The notes: generated from the letters alone by a model not told the origin. DNA of 64,000 nt from Mogibacterium timidum ATCC 33093 (GCF_000525775.1 NZ_JALU01000005.1:59468-123467); one strand, 5' to 3'. Shown: positions 25,738 through 35,969, counted from the first letter of the stretch. Translations and numbers: made by a program.

Positions 25738-27525
25738 ATGAACAAGAAGAAATATGAAAATCAACTATATGATGTAAAATACGTAGAGACCATCAAAGAG
25801 ATGATAGACGCTTCCGTTGAGGCTTTTCCGGACAGAGTTGCATATATGTATAAGGACGAGCATAAGGAGCCGTTCAAGACCATGACCTATGCGGAGTTCA
25901 AGGCAGAGCAGAATGCTATAGGAGCTGCTCTTATAGAGAGAGGCTTCAAGGGCAGCAAGATTGCAGTAATCGGTGAAAATTCGCACAGATGGGCTCTGTC
26001 CTACTACTCGGTTGTCTGCGGAGTGGGAGTAATCGTTCCTATCGATAGGAACCTTGAGCCGGGTGAGATCACCAACCTGTTGGAACGCGCAGACGTAGAG
26101 GCCATCTTTGCATCTCCCAAGCTCGCACCAACTGTTGTACCGCTGCTTGACGAGCTCCCTCTCGTCAAGCAGGTCATCATCATGGCTGCACCTAATGACG
26201 AGGTAGACGAGTTGATAACAGACAACAGGCTGATAACTATGTCACAGCTTGTAGCAGAGGGTAAGGAGCTCGTGGCAGAGGGTAAGCAGGGGTACATCGA
26301 TGCGCAAATCAATGCAGATGATTTATCTACTATCCTGTTTACGTCCGGTACTACCGGCTTGGCTAAGGGGGTAATGCTGTCTCATAGGAACCTCTCACAA
26401 AATGTATTCAACATGTCTAAATACGTACATATACCGGAAGCAGGTCGTGTGCTCGATGTGCTTCCTATGCATCACGTGTACGAGATGACTTGCACAGTTA
26501 TGACGAGCTTCTATCAGGGAGCGACAGTAGTTATTTGCGAGGGTCTCAAATACATACAGAAGAATTTCGTGGAGGCGGAATGCAATATCATGCTTGGAGT
26601 TCCGCTGATATTCGAGAATATATATAGAAAGATTTGGACAAATGCCGAGAAGAGCGGCAGCACCGATAAGCTCAGGAGAGCTATCGGCATGTCGATGAAG
26701 CTTGACCTCAGGAACAACAGGGCGGTTACCAAGAGACTGTTCAAGGCGGTGCACGGAATATTTGGCGAGAGTCTTCACCTGTTGATTGCCGGAGGAGCCG
26801 CGATCGATCCCAATGTTATTGCTGAGTTTGAAGCCATGGGATTGCCGATGATGCAGGGCTACGGCATGACTGAGAATTCTCCGATTATCGCTGTCAATCA
26901 GGACAGGTATGGCAAGGCTGCTTCAGTCGGAAAACCGATGCCCGGTACTGAGGTTCGCATTATTGATAAGGACAGCAGCGGCATCGGCGAGGTTATCTGC
27001 AAGGGACCATCTGTCATGATGGGATACTACAAGGATGCGGAGAACACGGCTAAGACCATTAAGGACGGCTGGCTGTACACCGGTGACTACGGTTACTTTG
27101 ACGAGGATGGCTTCCTGTATATCACAGGACGTAAGAAAAATGTAATCGTAACAAAGGGTGGCAAGAATATTTTTCCGGAGGAGGTGGAGTACTACCTGCT
27201 GCTCAGCGATTATATCTGTGAAGTGATTGTATACGGTAAACCTGAAGAGGTTAAGGACGACCTCATCTGTACAGCTATCATGTACCCTGATTATAAGGCT
27301 CTCGAGGAAGCCGGCGCGGAGAATGACGAGGATAAGTACAAGCTGCTCAAGGAGGCTGTTGAAGAAGCTAATTCCAAGATGCCACCTTACAAGCGCGTTA
27401 AGAGAATAGAGATTCGTGAAGACGATTTTATCAAAACGACGACACTCAAGATCAAGAGGTTTGAGAAGGAGAACTATGAGTACCAATTCGACGACAGGGA
27501 CTTCGAGAAGGGACGCAGATTTTAA
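25738..27525 (+). CDS. AMP-dependent acyl-CoA ligase 1 (FadD-like)
   Basis: A 595-residue ANL-superfamily enzyme. Motifs: ILFTSGTTGLAKGVMLSH (ATP binding), QGYGMTENSP, YTGDYGYFDEDGFLYITGRKKN (hinge), and the C-terminal catalytic Lys region TTTLKIKRFE. It would activate a carboxylic acid, probably a fatty acid, via the acyl-adenylate to acyl-CoA. ATG 25738 follows a weak site GGTTGGCG. It is followed almost immediately by a second ligase of the same family (about 40 percent similar by eye), suggesting tandem duplication and divergence in chain-length preference. Confidence 0.9.
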   Translation: MNKKKYENQLYDVKYVETIKEMIDASVEAFPDRVAYMYKDEHKEPFKTMTYAEFKAEQNAIGAALIERGFKGSKIAVIGENSHRWALSYYSVVCGVGVIVPIDRNLEPGEITNLLERADVEAIFASPKLAPTVVPLLDELPLVKQVIIMAAPNDEVDELITDNRLITMSQLVAEGKELVAEGKQGYIDAQINADDLSTILFTSGTTGLAKGVMLSHRNLSQNVFNMSKYVHIPEAGRVLDVLPMHHVYEMTCTVMTSFYQGATVVICEGLKYIQKNFVEAECNIMLGVPLIFENIYRKIWTNAEKSGSTDKLRRAIGMSMKLDLRNNRAVTKRLFKAVHGIFGESLHLLIAGGAAIDPNVIAEFEAMGLPMMQGYGMTENSPIIAVNQDRYGKAASVGKPMPGTEVRIIDKDSSGIGEVICKGPSVMMGYYKDAENTAKTIKDGWLYTGDYGYFDEDGFLYITGRKKNVIVTKGGKNIFPEEVEYYLLLSDYICEVIVYGKPEEVKDDLICTAIMYPDYKALEEAGAENDEDKYKLLKEAVEEANSKMPPYKRVKRIEIREDDFIKTTTLKIKRFEKENYEYQFDDRDFEKGRRF

Positions 27526-27589
27526 CGGAGCCGGTGAGCTCCAGTGCAGAGCGCATTACAGAGCTCTAAAGTCCGGGGAACTGGAGGAC

Positions 27590-29365
27590 ATGCAGTCCAT
27601 GATGGACTATATCAAAGAGTCCGGCGATCCGGCTATCGCCTACAGATGGCGACGCGCAGTAACGGATATCAAGAATATCCTGGAGACCAGCGCGGAGCTG
27701 TACGGGGACAAGCCCTTGTTCCTGCAGAAGTTTGAAAATGATCAACCCTTTCAGGAGATTTCATACAGCAAGGTGCTTACAGATGTTAATGCTCTTGGCA
27801 CTGCACTCATCGAGCTCGGGCTCAAGGGCAAGCATGTCGGCGTTATCGGCAAGAATTGCTACGAATGGGCAGAGAGCTATCTGGCTGTAGTCTGCGGTAC
27901 CGGCGTGATTGTGCCTCTGGACAAGGAACTCAACGAGGACGAGCTCGCACATTTAACTGCCGGCGGCGAGCTGTCGGCAGTCATCACCATGGACAAGCAT
28001 TATGATATGTTCAAGCGAATCAAGGACAGGGACGACAACAGCCTGAAGCTGGTAATCAATGCCGGTATGCACAGCCACGAAAACGAACACAAAGGGCTGC
28101 TGTCCTGGCACAAGCTGAGGGAGCGCGGCTACGAGCTTGTTGAGGCGGGCGACAGGAGCTTTATCGACGCTGAGATTGTCAATACGGATCTCGCGGTTAT
28201 TCTGTTTACATCGGGAACTACAGGAACATCCAAGGGGGTAATGCTCAGCAACAGGAATATCAGCTCCAACGTAATGCTTGCCCAGTCTTTCATAGACATA
28301 CAGCCGGGAGATGTGTTCTTCTCCGTTCTTCCGATTCACCACACCTATGAATGTACATGTACCTTCATAGAGGCGATGTACTGCGGAGCGACGATAGCAT
28401 TTTGCCGGGGGTTAAAATACATAGTCAAGGACCTGCAGGAGGTACGGCCTCACTTAATGCTCGCTGTTCCGCTTATCTACGAGAACTTCTATAGCAAGAT
28501 CATCAGGCAGATCAGGAAGAGCGGTAAGGAGAAGCAGTTGAATGCACTCCTCAAGATAAATAAATATACAAGGAGGATTGGGCTGGATATCAGCAAGAAG
28601 GCGACCAAGCAGATTACAGATCTGTTTGGCGGTCGCATGAAGATGCTGATAGTCGGCGGTGCGGCAATCGACGGAAAGATTATGGACTTCTTCCGCAGCT
28701 TCGGTATAAATGCCGTTCAGGGCTACGGTCTGACCGAAACCTCACCTATGGTATCTCTCAATCCGGACAATGCTAAGCTGATTGACAACGCTTCGGAGGG
28801 TCATCTGCTGCCATTCGTTGAGTGCATGATAGCTGACAAGGATGCGGAAGGTATCGGAGAGATTTGTTTCCGCGGACCTAACATAATGATGGGATATTAC
28901 AAGGATCCCGAGAGCACGGCTGATGCTATAGTAGACGGCTGGTTCCACACGGGCGACCTCGGATACATAAACGAAAATGATTATGTCTACATAACCGGAC
29001 GCAAAAAGAACGTCATAATCGCCGCTAATGGCAAGAATGTATTTCCGGAGGAACTCGAGTTCTATCTCATGAAGAATGACTGCATTGCAGAATGCATGAT
29101 TTGGGGTGACGAGGACAACGAGGACTCGCTGAAGCGAGGTATATATGCTACCATTCGCGCAGACAGGGAGCACATAACCGAGGAGCTGGGTGAAGATGCT
29201 ACAGATGAACAGGTGCGCGAATACATCGAGCGAATCGTGGACACGCAGAACGATACAATGCCTATTTTCAAGAGAATCAATCATGTCATCATCCGTGACA
29301 GGGAATTCAACAAGACAACAGGGCTCAAGATTAGAAGATTTGTCGAGGACAACAAGTGGGCATAG
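27590..29365 (+). CDS. AMP-dependent acyl-CoA ligase 2 (FadD-like)
   Basis: About 591 residues from ATG 27590; GGAGG is only 2 nt upstream, so ATG 27599 or 27602 may be the true start. The frame is open further back into the previous gene, but that part has no family similarity. Motifs: ILFTSGTTGTSKGVMLSN, VQGYGLTETSP, HTGDLGYINENDYVYITGRKKN and TTGLKIRRFV with the catalytic Lys. Compared with ligase 1 it has an extra N-terminal segment before the adenylation core. It is tightly followed by the racemase gene. Confidence 0.88.
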   Translation: MQSMMDYIKESGDPAIAYRWRRAVTDIKNILETSAELYGDKPLFLQKFENDQPFQEISYSKVLTDVNALGTALIELGLKGKHVGVIGKNCYEWAESYLAVVCGTGVIVPLDKELNEDELAHLTAGGELSAVITMDKHYDMFKRIKDRDDNSLKLVINAGMHSHENEHKGLLSWHKLRERGYELVEAGDRSFIDAEIVNTDLAVILFTSGTTGTSKGVMLSNRNISSNVMLAQSFIDIQPGDVFFSVLPIHHTYECTCTFIEAMYCGATIAFCRGLKYIVKDLQEVRPHLMLAVPLIYENFYSKIIRQIRKSGKEKQLNALLKINKYTRRIGLDISKKATKQITDLFGGRMKMLIVGGAAIDGKIMDFFRSFGINAVQGYGLTETSPMVSLNPDNAKLIDNASEGHLLPFVECMIADKDAEGIGEICFRGPNIMMGYYKDPESTADAIVDGWFHTGDLGYINENDYVYITGRKKNVIIAANGKNVFPEELEFYLMKNDCIAECMIWGDEDNEDSLKRGIYATIRADREHITEELGEDATDEQVREYIERIVDTQNDTMPIFKRINHVIIRDREFNKTTGLKIRRFVEDNKWA

Positions 29366-29382
29366 AAAGCGAGAACAGACTC

Positions 29383-30480
29383 ATGGAAGAGTACAAATAC
29401 CCCGCGCTGTTTTACGACAGGGCAAAGCTGGTTAACAACGTGAGGATTCTCTCATCCAAATGCGGCGAGCATGGAATAGATATTGCCGGCATTATCAAGG
29501 CTACGAACGGTGCCGCGGCTACTGCGGAGGATTTTGTGGCAGGCGGTGCTAAGCTTATAGGTTCATCGAGACTGGAGCAGCTGGCTAGAGCCAAGGCGGC
29601 AGGTATAAGAGTTCCGTTGCTGATGATAAGAGTTCCGATGCTGTCAGAGGTATCGGAGATGCTCAATATTGCAGATATCAGTCTCAACAGTGAGCCGGTG
29701 GTCCTAGAGGCTATCAACGAGGCCGCTTTGAAGCGCGGCATCACCCACAAGGTTATCCTGATGGCTGACCTCGGGGACCTCAGAGAGGGATTCTTTGATA
29801 TGGAAGAGCTGATCGAGACGGCTGTCAAGGTTGAGAATGAGATGCCGGGGCTGGTGCTTGCAGGAGTGGGAACCAATCTCGGCTGTTATGGTTCGGTAAT
29901 GCCGACAGAGGATAAAATGTCGGCACTCGCTGAATTGGCGGAACACGTTGAATCTGAGATAGGCAGAGAACTGGAGTATGTGTCAGGTGGAGCCACATCG
30001 AGCTTGCTCGGCGTGTATAACGGATATATGCCCGGTAAGATCAACATGCTTAGGCTCGGAGCAGGTCCTATAATAGGTCCACTTGAAGATGTCAGAGTGT
30101 GCTATAATCTAGAAGCTATGGATGAACTGGATACGCCTTTTTCGCTCGAGGCAGAGGTCATAGAGCTCAAGGTGAAGGCAAGTTATCCACAGGGGAGGCT
30201 TGGAGTCGATGCAGCCGGCAAGAAGCGCAAATATTTTGATAGAGGTATGAGAAGGCGTGCACTGCTGGCAATGGGTAGAGCCGACTATGGTGATATAGAC
30301 AACCTCATCCCCGATCGCAAGGGCGTGGAGCTGGTGGGAGCTTCGGGTGACCACACGATAATAGATGTCGAGGATATCGATGGGAACATCAAGATTGGAG
30401 ACATCGTGACATTTAGACTGAAATATGACGCATTGCTGAACCTGTCAGCGAGCGAAAATGTTAAGAAATACGAGATTTAG
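29383..30480 (+). CDS. orr: Alanine/ornithine racemase family PLP enzyme
   Basis: A 365-residue fold-type III protein. The N-terminal barrel begins KYPALFYDRAKLVNNVRIL; the PLP lysine is in IAGIIKATNG; GGATSSLL and MLRLGAGPI bind the phosphate. The sequence style (Orr branch, no typical alanine-racemase Tyr/Asp tail) fits ornithine racemase of Stickland fermenters, which makes D-ornithine for the oxidative branch. Substrate assignment is tentative. ATG 29383 gives the usual N-terminus; an in-frame GTG at 29356 with GAGG upstream overlaps the previous gene and cannot be excluded. Confidence 0.8.
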   Translation: MEEYKYPALFYDRAKLVNNVRILSSKCGEHGIDIAGIIKATNGAAATAEDFVAGGAKLIGSSRLEQLARAKAAGIRVPLLMIRVPMLSEVSEMLNIADISLNSEPVVLEAINEAALKRGITHKVILMADLGDLREGFFDMEELIETAVKVENEMPGLVLAGVGTNLGCYGSVMPTEDKMSALAELAEHVESEIGRELEYVSGGATSSLLGVYNGYMPGKINMLRLGAGPIIGPLEDVRVCYNLEAMDELDTPFSLEAEVIELKVKASYPQGRLGVDAAGKKRKYFDRGMRRRALLAMGRADYGDIDNLIPDRKGVELVGASGDHTIIDVEDIDGNIKIGDIVTFRLKYDALLNLSASENVKKYEI

Positions 30481-30510
30481 TGACGGAAAGTTGAAAGGAG
30501 TAAGAGATCA

Positions 30511-30990
30511 ATGACAACGTCTAATAACGAAATGACTAGAGAGGGTTATGAAGCTCTCCAGAAGGAGCTCGAACATCTTATTACTGTAACCAGAAAAGAG
30601 AACGCAGCTAGACTTAAGGAAGCTATCTCATATGGAGATATCTCCGAGAATTCCGAATATGATGCGGCTAAGGATGCACAGGCGGAGACAGAGGAGAGAA
30701 TCACCAGCATTGAGGCTATGCTTCGTACAGCCAAGATTGCTGACGAGGACGAGAGTACAGATGAGGGTGTGATTGCTACAGGACGTACAGTAACTCTTCA
30801 TGACCTCGTATACGACGAAGAGATTACATACAAGATCGTAGGCAACACAGAGGCAGATCCGTTTAACGGCAAGCTTTCCAATGCTTCTGCCGTAGGTCAG
30901 CATCTGATGGGTGCCAGAGCAGGAGATGTGCTGGAGTTCCCGGTTATAGACGGAACCGCTAAGTACGAGGTTCTCGATGTAAGGAAGTAG
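30511..30990 (+). CDS. greA: Transcription elongation factor GreA
   Basis: A 159-residue protein with the GreA coiled-coil N-terminus (MTREGYEALQKELEHL, then GDISENSEYDAAKDAQ, whose acidic tip enters the RNA polymerase channel) and a C-terminal FKBP-like domain (LMGARAGDVLEFPV). It stimulates cleavage of backtracked RNA. GAAAGGAG precedes the ATG. It lies between the racemase and lysS, matching the common greA-lysS order of Firmicutes. Confidence 0.97.
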   Translation: MTTSNNEMTREGYEALQKELEHLITVTRKENAARLKEAISYGDISENSEYDAAKDAQAETEERITSIEAMLRTAKIADEDESTDEGVIATGRTVTLHDLVYDEEITYKIVGNTEADPFNGKLSNASAVGQHLMGARAGDVLEFPVIDGTAKYEVLDVRK

Positions 30991-31084
30991 GATGGGGATA
31001 GCTACGGTAGATACCAAGATATCTGTATAGCTCAAGAACCAAAAATATTTTATACAACTTACAGGAAAGGATTACGGAATCATA

Positions 31085-33031
31085 ATGAGTAACGATAATG
31101 CAAAGACTCCTGAGCATGGACAGCCGGAGCTTACCGCAGAGGAGATAAGTGAACAGCGTCAGATTAGAAGAGACAAGCTTCAGGAGCTTCGCGACATGGG
31201 CAGAGACCCGTTTGTGCAGGAAACATACGATGTAACCGCACACAGCAAGGATATCAAGGACAACTACGAGGCCATGGAAGAACAAGAGGTTGCACTGGCC
31301 GGCCGTATCATGAGCAAGAGAATCATGGGCAAGGCGACGTTTTTCGATATTCAGGACAAGCAGGGCAGAATCCAGTGCTACGTCAAGCGTGACGAGATCG
31401 GTACTGACGAGTATAAGCTGTTCAAGACATATGACATCGGCGATCTGGTGGGTCTCAGGGGACTTGTGTTCAAGACCAGAACCGGAGAGATTTCGGTTCA
31501 CGTACAGGAGCTGACACTGCTGGCTAAGTCGCTTCAGGTGCTACCTGATAAGTGGAGCGGCCTTGTGGATACAGATCTCAGATACAGACAGCGTTACGTC
31601 GATCTTATCGTAAATTCCGACGTGAGAGATACGTTTATTAGACGTGCGAAAATCGTTAGCACAATCCGTAGAGTCCTAGAGGAGGAGTATGGCTTCCTGG
31701 AGGTTGAGACTCCTGTGCTGCAGACGATTGCGGGCGGTGCAAACGCCAGACCGTTCAATACTCATCATAATGCTCTCGACTTCGACCTGCACCTTCGTAT
31801 CTCGCTGGAGTTGCCGCTCAAGAGACTTATCGTAGGCGGACTCGATAGAGTATACGAGCTGGGGAAGGTATTCCGCAACGAGGGAATGGACAAGAACCAC
31901 AGCCCTGAGTTCACTTCGATGGAGTGCTACATGGCTTACGGCAACCTCGAGGACATGATGGAGCTGATGGAGCAGGTTGTGTACAAGTGTGCTATGGAAG
32001 TTAACGGTACACCTATCATTACATATGAAGGCAAGACCTTTGATGTGACGCCTCCATGGAGCAAGATAGATATGACGGAGACTGTAATCAAGGTTACAGG
32101 AATTCCTTTTGACAGGATTGATGATGATGCGGAGGCTCGAGAGAGAGCAATTGCATACGGAATGGATGCTGAGGAGGTCAAGCACTGGCCTCGCGGCAAA
32201 ATCATAGCTGAGATGTTTGACGAGTACTGCGAGGACATACCGGGACTGCTCGATGGCCCGGTGTTCCTGACAGGACATCCTGTTGAGGTATCGCCATTGG
32301 CTAAGAAGGATCCTAAGGATCCGCGTATCACTCGCAGGTTCGAAGCTTATATCAACGGCTGGGAGATGTCCAACGCATTCTCCGAGCTCAACGACCCAAT
32401 CGATCAGCATGAGAGATTTGCTGAACAGCAGCGCGAGCTGGAGCTCGGCCTTGACGATGAGGCACACCCTATGGACACCGACTTCGTCAATGCCCTCGAG
32501 GTTGGAATGCCTCCAACGGGCGGACTGGGAATCGGAGTAGACAGACTGGTAATGCTGCTCACAGATTCCTCAACTATCAGAGACGTACAGCTGTTCCCTG
32601 TTATGAAGCCGTTGAGCAAGGGCGGCAGTACAGATGAGAGGGCAGAGAGAAAGCTCGATTTATCCAGGGTTAAAGTGGAGCCTTTGTTTGAAGATATTGT
32701 TGATTTCGATACATTCAGCAAATCTGATTTCAGAGTTGTGAAGGTGCTGGCTTGTGAAGAGGTTCCTAAAAGCAAGAAGCTTCTTAACTTTACGCTCAAT
32801 GATGGTACTGGAAAGGAGAGAACTATTCTTTCAGGTATCAAAGATACATACTCCGCAGATGAGCTGGTTGGAAAGACTCTGGTCGCTATAACCAACTTGC
32901 CTCCTCGCAAGATGATGGGAGTAGAGTCCTGTGGCATGCTGCTCTCCGCTATATGTGATTATGACGGAGGAGAGCTGCTTAATCTGGTTATGCTGGACGA
33001 TTTAATTCCTGCAGGGGCGAAGCTGTATTAA
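31085..33031 (+). CDS. lysS: Lysyl-tRNA synthetase (class II) with C-terminal EMAPII/Trbp111 domain
   Basis: A 648-residue enzyme: N-terminal OB fold (VALAGRIMSKRIMGKATFFD), class II core with motif 2 (FRNEGMDKNHSPEFTSMECY) and motif 3 (GLGIGVDRLVMLL), then about 110 extra residues from VEPLFEDIVDFDTFSKSDFR to PAGAKLY. The extra part is a tRNA-binding (EMAPII) domain of the kind usually appended to MetRS; typical bacterial LysRS is about 500 residues. The 3' third of the gene plus its terminator exists again at 38614-40750. ACAGGAAAGGA precedes the ATG. Confidence 0.96.
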   Translation: MSNDNAKTPEHGQPELTAEEISEQRQIRRDKLQELRDMGRDPFVQETYDVTAHSKDIKDNYEAMEEQEVALAGRIMSKRIMGKATFFDIQDKQGRIQCYVKRDEIGTDEYKLFKTYDIGDLVGLRGLVFKTRTGEISVHVQELTLLAKSLQVLPDKWSGLVDTDLRYRQRYVDLIVNSDVRDTFIRRAKIVSTIRRVLEEEYGFLEVETPVLQTIAGGANARPFNTHHNALDFDLHLRISLELPLKRLIVGGLDRVYELGKVFRNEGMDKNHSPEFTSMECYMAYGNLEDMMELMEQVVYKCAMEVNGTPIITYEGKTFDVTPPWSKIDMTETVIKVTGIPFDRIDDDAEARERAIAYGMDAEEVKHWPRGKIIAEMFDEYCEDIPGLLDGPVFLTGHPVEVSPLAKKDPKDPRITRRFEAYINGWEMSNAFSELNDPIDQHERFAEQQRELELGLDDEAHPMDTDFVNALEVGMPPTGGLGIGVDRLVMLLTDSSTIRDVQLFPVMKPLSKGGSTDERAERKLDLSRVKVEPLFEDIVDFDTFSKSDFRVVKVLACEEVPKSKKLLNFTLNDGTGKERTILSGIKDTYSADELVGKTLVAITNLPPRKMMGVESCGMLLSAICDYDGGELLNLVMLDDLIPAGAKLY

Positions 33032-33042
33032 GATGTACTAAG

Positions 33043-33078
33043 AGGATGTCCTGCTCTGCATAGAAAGCGGGACATCCT
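33043..33078 (+). terminator. lysS terminator
   Basis: AGGATGTCCTGCT (33043-33055) pairs with AGCGGGACATCCT (33066-33078), one G-T wobble, followed by AATTTGG. The same hairpin is present in the lysS duplicate at about 40653-40688 with the wobble changed to A-T. Confidence 0.7.
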
Positions 33079-33289
33079 AATTTGGAAGAAATTCAGAAAA
33101 CACATAGATTTACATCACTGAATGCAAAAGTTCAAGTATAAAAGACGTGATAAAGATGGGATAGCATTAAAATAAGATTATGATTTTAGATGAACCTAAA
33201 ACATGATCAGAGCGTGATGTGTAAATCCCAGTGTCAGGAGATATAATTTTGTAATATATAACAACTGATATAATAGGGATAGGAAGAAC
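33079..33289. other. AT-rich spacer after lysS, left edge of the accessory region
   Basis: No gene seen. Homology with the downstream lysS duplicate continues to about 33125. AGCATTAAAATAA at 33163-33175 recurs exactly at 38549-38561, on the other side of the three-gene module. Confidence 0.5.
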
Positions 33290-33318
33290 TTGCTCATTAA
33301 CTTACTCATTGATATAAT
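33290..33318 (+). promoter_or_regulatory. Promoter of the AlbA_2/AAA/S8 module
   Basis: -35 TTGCTC (33290-33295), 17-bp spacer, -10 TATAAT (33313-33318), 53 bp before the first ATG. Confidence 0.6.
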
Positions 33319-33370
33319 ATGAGACAGTTAAAGAGCTAGTTAAGAACAACACGTTTCGAGGGAAAATATT

Positions 33371-34906
33371 ATGGCTATACCGGTGAATATAGAAAAGCTG
33401 ATCCGCCAACGTGTGGTGGAAAGTTCTAGGATAGAGTACAAAACCGATTGGAATGCAGAGCCAATCATCCACTCGATTGCTGCATTTGCCAATGATTTTG
33501 ATAATCTCGGAGGCGGATACATCATAATAGGAGTTGAAGAACAGGATGGACATCCGAGATTTCCCGTCAAAGGACTTGAGAAAAATTCTTTAGATTCAAT
33601 ACAGAAAGAATTGTTGAACAAATGTAACCTGATTGAACCAAGATATATTCCTGTTATAGAGCCTGCAATTATTGATGGGAAAAATATTCTTGTTTTGTGG
33701 GTTCCGGGCGGGGATGACAGACCCTACAAATGTCCGGCTAAAATATATACAGAAAAGGGTGCCCATAAGAGTGAAAGGATATACTATATTCGCAAGGCAT
33801 CGAATACAATCAAAGCAAATGCTTTAGAGGAAAGGGAACTGATCGGACTTGCCCGAAATATTCCGTTTGACGATAGAGTGAATCATCACGCACAAATAGC
33901 AGATATGAGATCCAGTTTGCTATCAGAGTATTTGCATACGGTGGACAGTGAATTATATGAAAGCTCACTTTCTCGCACAGTTGAAGATGTTGCTACTGAT
34001 ATGAAACTTGTCGGTGGTCCTGTTGAATTTAGAAAACCTATTAATGTCGGACTGATGTTTTTTAATGAAAGGCCGGATAATTTCTTTCCTTACAGCCAGA
34101 TTGAAGTGGTAGACAAACCTGATCCCACAGGGATTGATATGAAAGAAAGAATATTTACCGGACCGTTGGATAAACAGCTTCGGGATGCGTTATCTTATAT
34201 TAAAAACTATGTCATAGCGGAGTATGTGACTAAGGTTCCCAATCAGGCGGAAGCGGTACGTATTTTTAACTGGCCTTTTCGAGCAGTAGAAGAGGCCTTG
34301 AGTAATGCTGTTTATCATCGTTCCTATCAGATCCATGAACCAATTACTGTAACGATTACGCCAGACCGGATGGAGATTCTAAGTCTGCCGGGCCCAGATC
34401 GTTCAATTACGGATGATGATTTGGAAAACAGAGTATTGATTTCTGCTCGATATCGGAACAGGCGTATCGGAGACTTCCTGAAAGAGTTAAAAATGGTTGA
34501 AGGTAGAAATACCGGGGTTCCCCTGATTCTGAATGAGATGAGAAATAATGGCTCAGAATTGCCGGTGTTTAGAACGGATGAAGAAAGAATCTATTTTCGC
34601 GTTATTCTGCCAATCCATCAAGCTTTTTGGGGGAACAAAGGGAAGGTAGCAGAGGAATTTCAGGTAATAAAAGAGAAAAAACACAAACGGCGAACCAGAG
34701 AAGAGATCCATGCTCTTATCATAGAAGCATTGATTCAGAAAAGAGAGCTTTCAATGAATGAATTGGCCGTAGAACTTGGATATAAGAATTTGAACAATAC
34801 ACTGCGGACAGTTGTGAAAGAAATGTTGGAATCGGGAGAGGCAGAGTATCTGTATCCGGATAAACCAAACAGTCGGAAGCAGAAGATATATTTAAGTGGT
34901 AGGTAG
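33371..34906 (+). CDS. AlbA_2 (Schlafen-like) protein with GHKL ATPase and winged helix
   Basis: A 511-residue protein. The N-terminal AlbA_2 domain (about 1-130) shows ESSRIEYKTDW, FANDFDNLGGGYIIIGVEE and the IYYIRKASNT end. The middle (about 270-410) is an HATPase_c_4-like region with EALSNAVYHRSYQI and GRNTGVPLILNEM. The C-terminus (about 440-511) is a basic linker plus winged helix (RELSMNELAVELGYKNLNNTLR). Such proteins are annotated as RecG-like regulators; AlbA_2 domains also recur in phage-defence contexts. First gene of a likely operon: the AAA gene starts 106 bp downstream. GAGGGAAA precedes the ATG. Confidence 0.85.
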   Translation: MAIPVNIEKLIRQRVVESSRIEYKTDWNAEPIIHSIAAFANDFDNLGGGYIIIGVEEQDGHPRFPVKGLEKNSLDSIQKELLNKCNLIEPRYIPVIEPAIIDGKNILVLWVPGGDDRPYKCPAKIYTEKGAHKSERIYYIRKASNTIKANALEERELIGLARNIPFDDRVNHHAQIADMRSSLLSEYLHTVDSELYESSLSRTVEDVATDMKLVGGPVEFRKPINVGLMFFNERPDNFFPYSQIEVVDKPDPTGIDMKERIFTGPLDKQLRDALSYIKNYVIAEYVTKVPNQAEAVRIFNWPFRAVEEALSNAVYHRSYQIHEPITVTITPDRMEILSLPGPDRSITDDDLENRVLISARYRNRRIGDFLKELKMVEGRNTGVPLILNEMRNNGSELPVFRTDEERIYFRVILPIHQAFWGNKGKVAEEFQVIKEKKHKRRTREEIHALIIEALIQKRELSMNELAVELGYKNLNNTLRTVVKEMLESGEAEYLYPDKPNSRKQKIYLSGR

Positions 34907-35012
34907 AATTGGAAGTTATTTTTTGTCACATTAGAATATTTCAGATTATGTTGGCTATTAAAGGTTCACAATGTAGAACAGGGGTGGATTATTGCGCCAA
35001 GGAGGGATTGCT

Positions 35013-35969
35013 GTGGCAACGGCAGATCAGATTAAGAGTTTAATCAAAGCTCATATAGATCAAAATGATGAAAAATTTAAAACTGTTGTTTTGCAAATTG
35101 CGGCTTCTGAAGCAAAACGGGGGCATGAAATTGTAGCACGAGAATTGAAAAATTATGCGACTAAAATCACCTCTAGAGGAAACGTGATTAAAATTAACGA
35201 TGGAAATAATATGTTTATAATGACGACCCCTCAGGAAAAATTCTCAGATTTAATTGTTTCTGAAGAAACTGAGGAGAGAATAAAAAGAATACTTCAGGAG
35301 TACAGAAATCAGAACAAACTTCGCCAGTATGGTTTATCTAACCGTAGAAAAATATTGATAGAAGGGCAGCCTGGAACTGGAAAGACATATACTGCATCTG
35401 TTATCGCTTCTGAATTGAATATTCCCTTATATACAGTTCAAATGGATAAGGTTGTGACAAAATTTATGGGAGAAACAAGTGTACGACTCCGGCAAATATT
35501 TGATCAAGTGTCTGTTAGTGTGGGAGTTTATTTGTTTGATGAATTTGATGCAATTGGAGCAGATCGAAGTCTTGATAATGAGGTGGGAGAAGCCAGACGA
35601 ATATTAAATTCTTTTTTACAATTCATTGAGCAGGATAATTCTAATAGTTTGATTATTGCATCGACAAACAATCAAAAGCTTTTGGATCAAGCACTATTTA
35701 GACGATTTGATGATGTACTTCACTATGACATGCCTTCCAATAATGAAATTCGAAGATTATATAAACTGAAATTAGACACATATTCGACAGATTTTAATCC
35801 TGATAATGCCCTGCTAGAAAAATCAAAGGGCCTTAGTCATGCTGAAATCATTCGTGTGTGTGATGATGCTATAAAAGAATCTATTCTTTCCGGTACACAT
35901 ATTAATAAGAATCAGATGCTTAGATTGTTGGATGAACGTAAGAGGGCGTATTCTTCTAAGGAGGCATAA
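35013..35969 (+). CDS. AAA+ ATPase, IetA-like partner of the S8 protease
   Basis: A 318-residue classic AAA ATPase (318 from GTG 35013). Walker A is EGQPGTGKTYTAS, Walker B VYLFDEFDAIG, sensor-1 IIASTNNQ, arginine-finger region QALFRRFDDV. The N-terminal 90 residues are helical and unassigned. GCCAAGGAGGG precedes GTG 35013; a TTG at 34992 lies ahead of that site. The protease gene begins 2 bp after the stop, so they are coupled. An AAA ATPase next to a subtilisin-like protease is the architecture of the IetAS anti-phage system; assignment here rests on architecture only. Confidence 0.85.
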   Translation: MATADQIKSLIKAHIDQNDEKFKTVVLQIAASEAKRGHEIVARELKNYATKITSRGNVIKINDGNNMFIMTTPQEKFSDLIVSEETEERIKRILQEYRNQNKLRQYGLSNRRKILIEGQPGTGKTYTASVIASELNIPLYTVQMDKVVTKFMGETSVRLRQIFDQVSVSVGVYLFDEFDAIGADRSLDNEVGEARRILNSFLQFIEQDNSNSLIIASTNNQKLLDQALFRRFDDVLHYDMPSNNEIRRLYKLKLDTYSTDFNPDNALLEKSKGLSHAEIIRVCDDAIKESILSGTHINKNQMLRLLDERKRAYSSKEA

